Shown: piece by piece, positions 60,001 to 64,000 of the stretch
Layout of the letters: every line of letters begins with the position of its first letter
How positions within the stretch are numbered: the stretch's first letter is position 1
DNA from: Candidatus Trichofilum aggregatum
GTDB taxonomy: Bacteria > Chloroflexota > Anaerolineae > Promineifilales > Promineifilaceae
DNA: 64,000 nucleotides
Reading direction: 5' to 3'
NCBI GenBank assembly: GCA_016716885.1
Contig: JADJUV010000055.1
Location: 9,441 to 73,440, forward strand
The notes under the pieces: generated by a model
Databases searched by the model: none
What the model was told of the DNA's origin: nothing
What the model saw: the letters and a program-made list of their open reading frames with translations, nothing else
Made by a program: the position numbers and the translations under genes

Positions 60001-60489
60001 GTGGCTGGTGAACTGGGTAATCCTCTGTTGCGGGCCTATGGGTTGAGCAGTTTGGGTCACGCGCTAAGGGGGCAGGCAAAGTGGGAGCAGGCCGCGACCG
60101 TGTATACCGAAACCATCAATCTCTGGCAGGAATGGGATGCCCAAGGGCTGAAGGCTCAGATGCAAGCATCTCTGGCCTCTGTCCATTATGCCAACGGTCA
60201 AATGGATGCGGCCTGGCCTTTGCTAGAAACAGCCGTGAACTGCCTGATGGTCAATCCCCAACCGGACTGTGACGCCTTGGGACAGCTTTACCTGGATTGC
60301 ATCTTACTGTTGCAAGCCAAAGGGGAAGACGGACAAGCGGCCAAGCTGTGGCAGCAAGCGATTGTCACGCTACACCGGCAGGCGGCGGGCATTACCCAGG
60401 AACAAAGCCGGGCCACCTTTTTAACCGGGATCACGGCCCACCAACGTTTGTTCACCCTTGATCTTTCACGTAACCCGCAGCGGCGCTGA
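57076..60489 (+). CDS. SARP/BTAD - NB-ARC - TPR transcriptional regulator
   Basis: Starting at 57076 (MLKFHLLGHPQITHDDQP) gives 1137 residues; a GTG at 57022 would add 18. The N-terminus is an OmpR-type winged helix (ASEKELLLFCYLACHPG, RSQLAGLLWSEMSEERARAN) with a bacterial transcriptional activation domain (AHYRGLFLEGIYPPNAPELE, LLRLL-type helices). The NB-ARC module has Walker A GPGGSGKTRLAV and Walker B LLVLDNVEQ, then CTSRE-like VTSREYL and GLPLAIELAA. At least eight TPR units fill the rest. Such proteins regulate neighbouring secondary-metabolite or surface genes. The cytolysin unit is divergent and 110 bases away, so it is a plausible target. Ten iterated octamers occur, the highest count of any gene. 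Confidence 0.87.
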   Translation: MLKFHLLGHPQITHDDQPITDFASEKELLLFCYLACHPGEHSRSQLAGLLWSEMSEERARANLSTAVYNLRQLCPDALDVTRKTVALNPQQPVWLDTTFLQNAAHGDSPTQAEAVAHYRGLFLEGIYPPNAPELESWLQQERERWRLVALTVLEHLSHEQTQAGKWDEAIATLRRLLDLEPWREESHRLLMRLLASQGQFNAALVQYETCHRLLKAELGVEPMVQTTAVYERIRAARQQTYHDKLPSYPTPLVGRAVEMGTLFTWLHDPKQRLISLVGPGGSGKTRLAVAAASRHGYAFRDGVCFAPLAEADNEASLVQTLAAALGLTLSAGAEKTQLFDYLRGKEMLLVLDNVEQALEQVADLVVVLLDEAPHLCLLVTSREYLQLRSETRLPLDGLPFPHDDLVVPSPGSLADCDAMRLFGQEARRVKPDFHLNEHEAAAAALCRMVEGLPLAIELAAALLDSQTPAQLLTQIERGFDLLTTTMRDVPARHRGLRVVFDYSWALLTPVQQAVLARLALFHGGFTAPAAAAVAEASEALLVALVAQSLVRREAGGRYNLHEVIRQYALERLENKDLITNQYAAYFAGQMEQATAALHGPQQTTVARHLLADLANIEASWQMAAAAGKVDRLLAMAPGLTRFYQVAGLFQAGAAAFHLALTGLLSPEPALTLYHAIFLLEQHEYAAAEAAVTTALAAGLTDLGLLAQAHLITAAVHLQQGNPEAGREIIAQALDAAAAAQIPWLEAQVWQRIGVLAERSGDYNQAEVAISRALAIYETSGDPLGLAQTYQTLGAVHFRRGDMIRAKELLEKALVVQRQVDATGLSSARVLVNLGSVMGNLGQEEKARRYFQESLAVFQQTGDRSGAALASDMLGEAAAYRYDFTEARAYLEQALALRQEIGQRKGIADARRHLADLAVRLGAYDDARQILTDALETYRAIEDRRGTGTTLARLALVHSFQGSYETAEQEARAALAVAGELGNPLLRAYGLSSLGHALRGQAKWEQAATVYTETINLWQEWDAQGLKAQMQASLASVHYANGQMDAAWPLLETAVNCLMVNPQPDCDALGQLYLDCILLLQAKGEDGQAAKLWQQAIVTLHRQAAGITQEQSRATFLTGITAHQRLFTLDLSRNPQRR

Positions 60490-60625
60490 GGCCTTAGCCC
60501 CTGACCCTGCCTGTGGTGGTGCTTAATCAACCCACAAAGTATGTTCCCTTACAACCCGACAAAAGGGGACGCGAGGAACGGGCAGAAGGGTGGCGTGGTC
60601 AGGAAAGGAACTTTGAAAGAGCCTG

Positions 60626-61481
60626 TTATGGCTTACTAATCAGCGGCAGATATTGCTGATAGACCGGGGCCATGATGGTTACCTGGGTGGTGGCAATGAG
60701 CTGGCCCAGGCTGTTGCTGGCGGTGACGGTGGCGGTGTAAATGCCTGGGTTGGCATACACATGGCTCACGGTGGCCCCGGTTGCTGTCTGCCCATCACCA
60801 AACGCCCAAGTGAAAACGACATGCGTACCGGCGGTAACGGTGGCCGTGAAGGTGGTGGTTTGGCCGAGGGGGGTAGGGCTGCTGTTCGCGGCCGCAAGTC
60901 CCTCTATCACTACATCATCCACATTCAACCAGACATTGACCTCAGTATAACCCACCCCAAAAAAATCTAGATCACCATCCCCATCCAGATCACCCAGATC
61001 AACCATTCCTGCCCACACATTTACCTGATAACCTACCATAAACTGGGCCGCGCCATCATTGAGCCACACGGTGCTGGTGACAACGCCATTAGAGCCGTCA
61101 TTCCAGATGAAGGCATCCACATCACCATCCCCATCCAGATCACCCAGGTCGGTATCATAATCGTGGGTAGAAGCCAACATGGTCCCCGGCACGAAATGAC
61201 CCGTGCCGTTGTTGAGCCATATTTGAGTTGGGGAGCCATCGAAGGTTGTTATGATAGCATCCAGGTCGTTGTCATTGTCCAAATCGGCCAGTTCTACTGA
61301 GTAAGCTGTAAGGATAACGCTCCAATCTTGGGTGGTAGCGACAAACTGGCCTTCAGTACCCCCTTGCATACCACCCTGGTTGAGCCATACCCGTGACGCA
61401 TCCCGATAGGCAATAAACGCATCCAAGTCACCATCGTTATCCAGATCGCCCAATGACACGTCCAAACCACCATTATTTCCC
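60626..61481 (-). CDS. FG-GAP/PKD exported protein, C-terminal part (frameshifted gene)
   Basis: This continues the FG-GAP gene from 63974. It has five more FG-GAP-like calcium repeats (SLGDLDNDGDLDAFIAYRDA, DLGDLDGDGDVDAFIWNDG). A PKD domain follows (PTPLGQTTTFTATVTAG, VFTWAFGDGQTATGATVSHVY). The protein ends VYQQYLPLISKP, resembling the TYVPVITR end of the other large exported protein. The junction is a one-base insertion in the CCC/AAA runs at 61476-61481; without it the reading is GQLLGNNGGLDVSLG. Confidence 0.78.
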
Positions 61482-63974
61482 AAGAAGCTGTCCGCTGTGA
61501 GTAAAGTGACCATGTCCGTCGTTTAGCCAGAGTTCGTTGCGCCCATCCAAAAATGTGCCGTTTACTTCGCGCTGATTGTTACCAACAACAGCATCCAGGT
61601 CGTGATCCCCATCTACATCGCCGAGAGCCGCGATATAACTGCCCTGATAACCCAAATGTTGTTCGCTCCGGGTAAAAAATCCTTGACCGTCATTGAGCCA
61701 TAGTTCATTAAGCGTGTTCCATTCATAAGACGCTCCGCCAAAAGACAAATTAGCGATAAATGCATCCAGGTCGCCATCGTTGTCTACATCCCCTAAAGTA
61801 ACACGATAGGCATACAGACCGCCCAGGGTTTGGCCGCTGTTGCTGTAGGTTCCCGGTGTTCCCCCTTGTTGCCCGCCCTGGTTTAACCAGACTTCAGCCC
61901 CAAACGGAAGGTAGCACTGGCAGGTGTTGTCCCAGTGCAGGTCAGAAACGATAAACGCATCCAAGTCCCCATCCCCATCCAGATCGCCGAGGGCCACGTT
62001 TGTGGCATCCGTCGTGGTGTAGGTGTAGGTAGGTGTGAAGATGCCCGTGCCGATGAATGAGGGTACACCTACATCAGCCTGGAATTGTTGTTGATAGGGC
62101 TGGAGCGGGGTGGTTCCGCCCATTGTGGTGAGACCTTGATCCAGGTAGACGGCGATGTTTTCCCCCGGTTTGAAGGGGGTAGTGGGTTGCCAGATTAGTT
62201 CATCCCCATTGACGGTGAAGGTTCCTTCATAACGCCCGGTCTGCTCGCCGTGAACGATGAGGGTCTGGCTGGTAACAGTGGCAGGCAAAACATCCCGGCT
62301 GAAGGTGATGGCGAGGGGTGAGGTTTGGGGGATGGGGAAGCTGTTGTGGCCGGGGGTGATGGTGTTGACCTGAAGGGCATGAGCATAGGCCTGGTTGTTT
62401 TGGGGCAGAGGGTCTTGGTTCGCGGCCGCGATCTCCGCCACATTCCCCGGTATCTCACCCGCAAACGTGCCCCGCACCCGAATCACCCCGCCACTCCCGG
62501 CGGGCAACGGGGCCACCTGCCAGGCCAGATTCGCGCCAATAACTGGCGTGATCACGGTTCCACTGCTGGTAACAGTGACATTGCTTAAAGCCGGATTGAG
62601 GGTATCGGTAATCGTTGATCCTATGACAAGATCAGGGCCATTGTTGGTGTAGGTCAGGGTGTAGGTGATCGTTTGCCCGTTCACCTGGGCTGTCTGGTGC
62701 ATGGCCAGATCAGCCTGTGGTTTGTTGAACCAGACCTGATTGGGGGGTTCATAGATGGCCTGACCGTTGAACCAATCCCATTCCATAGACATCCCCACAA
62801 ACGCATCCAACGTACCGTCCCCATTAAGATCCCCTAACGCAATGGCCGCACTAAACCCCTGGCCCAATGACTGATACGAATCGGTAAAAAGGCCATTGCC
62901 ATCATTCAACCAGACGCCACTATCTTCATCATCCGTCCACATTGCATCGAAGGGCTGGCTCATGTAGGCGTCTAAATCGCCATCCCCGTCCAGATCACCT
63001 AACGCCAGGGCACTCACACGACCCCGTCCCACGTTTTGACCGCTGTTACTAAAAATGCCACTACCATTGTTCAGCCAGACTTCCGTAGAAACAGCAGTAC
63101 CGCCAGGCGGGGCTAAAAGGGCATCCTGATCCCCATCGCCATCTAAATCGCCTACCGCCACGCACCCCATATTGGCATGGCCGAAAGGCTGGCCGCTGTT
63201 CACAAACACGCCCAACGTACCCCCCTGATTGCCACCCATGTTCCACCACACAGCACGGGCTGACACGACATCCAGGTCCCCATCGTTGTCAATGTCGGCC
63301 AGGGTTACGTCAATAAGAGAGCCAAAGGTTTGACTGCTGTTGCTAAATGTACCATCTCCCTGGTTTAGCCAAAGCGGTGTGTTATTAAAAAAAGGTTCAT
63401 CAGGAATAAAAGCGTCTATGTCGTTATCCCCATCTACATCCCCTAACGCCAAACCATAGTTTGCCAAAAGATCAGGGTTGAGCTGCTGTCCACTATCAAC
63501 AAACTGCCCTGTTCCATCGTTCAACCAGACTTGTGCCCCCCCTGTAGGGCCTGGCGTGATCAGTTCGATATTGACAACCATCGCATCCAGATCCGTATCA
63601 CCATCCAGATCAGCCAGGGCCACATCGCCTGTGTACTCGTTACCGAGGCTTTGACCGTTGCTGACGAAGCGGCCGCGACCATCATTGAGCCAGACTTCAT
63701 TGGGCTGAGGTTGGCCATTCTCGGCATACAAACCGTTGCCTACAAAGGCATCCAGGTCGCCATCCCCGTCCAGATCGCCCAGAGCCACCCCCCAACTATC
63801 GCCGCCGCCCAGGCGTTGGCCGCTGTCGGTGAAGAAACCACTACCGGCCCCCACTCGTTGTGAGATGGAAGAGGGGAAAAGGGACGCGGCCGCGTTCCCC
63901 CACCTTAGCACTCCCACCAATAAAACAAACGCGCCCATCAGGCTCATACTCACAACAAATAAACGGCGTTTCAT
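61473..63974 (-). CDS. FG-GAP repeat exported protein, N-terminal part (frameshifted gene)
   Basis: The start at 63974 follows AGGAGAC. A signal peptide (LFVVSMSLMGAFVLLVGVL) precedes at least nine FG-GAP repeats, each with VALGDLDGDGDLDAFVGNG and EVWLNDGRGRFVSNGQ-type halves (calcium sites D-x-D-x-D-x-D). A DUF11 domain (TYTLTYTNNGPDLVIGSTIT) and an SbsA Ig-like domain (PLAITFSRDVLPATVTSQTL) interrupt the series, and more repeats follow. The frame stops after HSGQLLGK because of the indel at 61476-61481. The joined product is about 1116 residues. Such integrin-alpha-like propellers are extracellular and calcium-dependent, and usually serve adhesion. Confidence 0.82.
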   Translation of the reverse strand: MKRRLFVVSMSLMGAFVLLVGVLRWGNAAASLFPSSISQRVGAGSGFFTDSGQRLGGGDSWGVALGDLDGDGDLDAFVGNGLYAENGQPQPNEVWLNDGRGRFVSNGQSLGNEYTGDVALADLDGDTDLDAMVVNIELITPGPTGGAQVWLNDGTGQFVDSGQQLNPDLLANYGLALGDVDGDNDIDAFIPDEPFFNNTPLWLNQGDGTFSNSSQTFGSLIDVTLADIDNDGDLDVVSARAVWWNMGGNQGGTLGVFVNSGQPFGHANMGCVAVGDLDGDGDQDALLAPPGGTAVSTEVWLNNGSGIFSNSGQNVGRGRVSALALGDLDGDGDLDAYMSQPFDAMWTDDEDSGVWLNDGNGLFTDSYQSLGQGFSAAIALGDLNGDGTLDAFVGMSMEWDWFNGQAIYEPPNQVWFNKPQADLAMHQTAQVNGQTITYTLTYTNNGPDLVIGSTITDTLNPALSNVTVTSSGTVITPVIGANLAWQVAPLPAGSGGVIRVRGTFAGEIPGNVAEIAAANQDPLPQNNQAYAHALQVNTITPGHNSFPIPQTSPLAITFSRDVLPATVTSQTLIVHGEQTGRYEGTFTVNGDELIWQPTTPFKPGENIAVYLDQGLTTMGGTTPLQPYQQQFQADVGVPSFIGTGIFTPTYTYTTTDATNVALGDLDGDGDLDAFIVSDLHWDNTCQCYLPFGAEVWLNQGGQQGGTPGTYSNSGQTLGGLYAYRVTLGDVDNDGDLDAFIANLSFGGASYEWNTLNELWLNDGQGFFTRSEQHLGYQGSYIAALGDVDGDHDLDAVVGNNQREVNGTFLDGRNELWLNDGHGHFTHSGQLLGK

Positions 63975-64000
63975 GGCGCAGTCTCCTGTGTATTTGACTG

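Overview
This 64 kb window looks like the chromosome of a Chloroflexota bacterium, probably an Anaerolineae-type lineage. That is inferred from gene content, not from a marker gene. The signs are long SARP/XRE regulators with NB-ARC and TPR modules, lipoproteins with Thr-Pro-Ala-rich stalks, exported PD40, FG-GAP and DUF11 proteins, a DUF6335 protein, and many short palindromic intergenic repeats. I saw no rRNA, tRNA, CRISPR array, insertion sequence or prophage.

Layout. 1-14 kb holds housekeeping and accessory genes: DUF421, a GmhB-like phosphatase, a frameshifted glycosyltransferase beside a FAD oxidoreductase, an SRPBCC protein, a zinc alcohol dehydrogenase, an SDR, a DUF6335 protein, an LCP ligase and a PRC-barrel protein. 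14.5-19.7 kb is a two-component system: a NarL-type regulator and a CheR-PAS-GAF histidine kinase split by a frameshift. 20-29 kb encodes small lipoproteins, an AI-2E-type permease, a decapitated M48 peptidase and a large exported PD40/DUF11 protein, also frameshifted. 29.6-48.8 kb is a coherent plus-strand catabolic locus: a GntR/FCD repressor with a consensus promoter and overlapping palindrome, a complete CUT1 sugar ABC transporter with two ATPases, three xylose-isomerase-fold proteins (one read through into a Tm-1-like UPF0261 protein), a second UPF0261 protein, a PEP-hydrolase-like TIM barrel, a Gfo/Idh dehydrogenase, a FAD oxidase with an Fe-S partner, and a creatininase-family hydrolase. 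49-64 kb is a surface/secretion and regulation region: a beta-helix/PD40 lipoprotein, an XRE-NB-ARC-TPR regulator, a cholesterol-dependent-cytolysin-like lipoprotein with a LamG domain where domain 4 should be, a small partner gene, a SARP-NB-ARC-TPR regulator and a giant FG-GAP protein.

Three signals stand out. (1) The octamer GCGGCCGC occurs about 99 times by hand count, against about two expected, and almost only inside genes; this is a highly iterated palindrome comparable to cyanobacterial HIP1. (2) The cytolysin-LamG lipoprotein. (3) The catabolic locus, whose gene combination I cannot assign to a named pathway. A caution: six genes are broken by one-base indels at or beside short homopolymers, and two G/C tracts look corrupted, so this assembly carries systematic homopolymer errors and most frameshifts are probably not biological.
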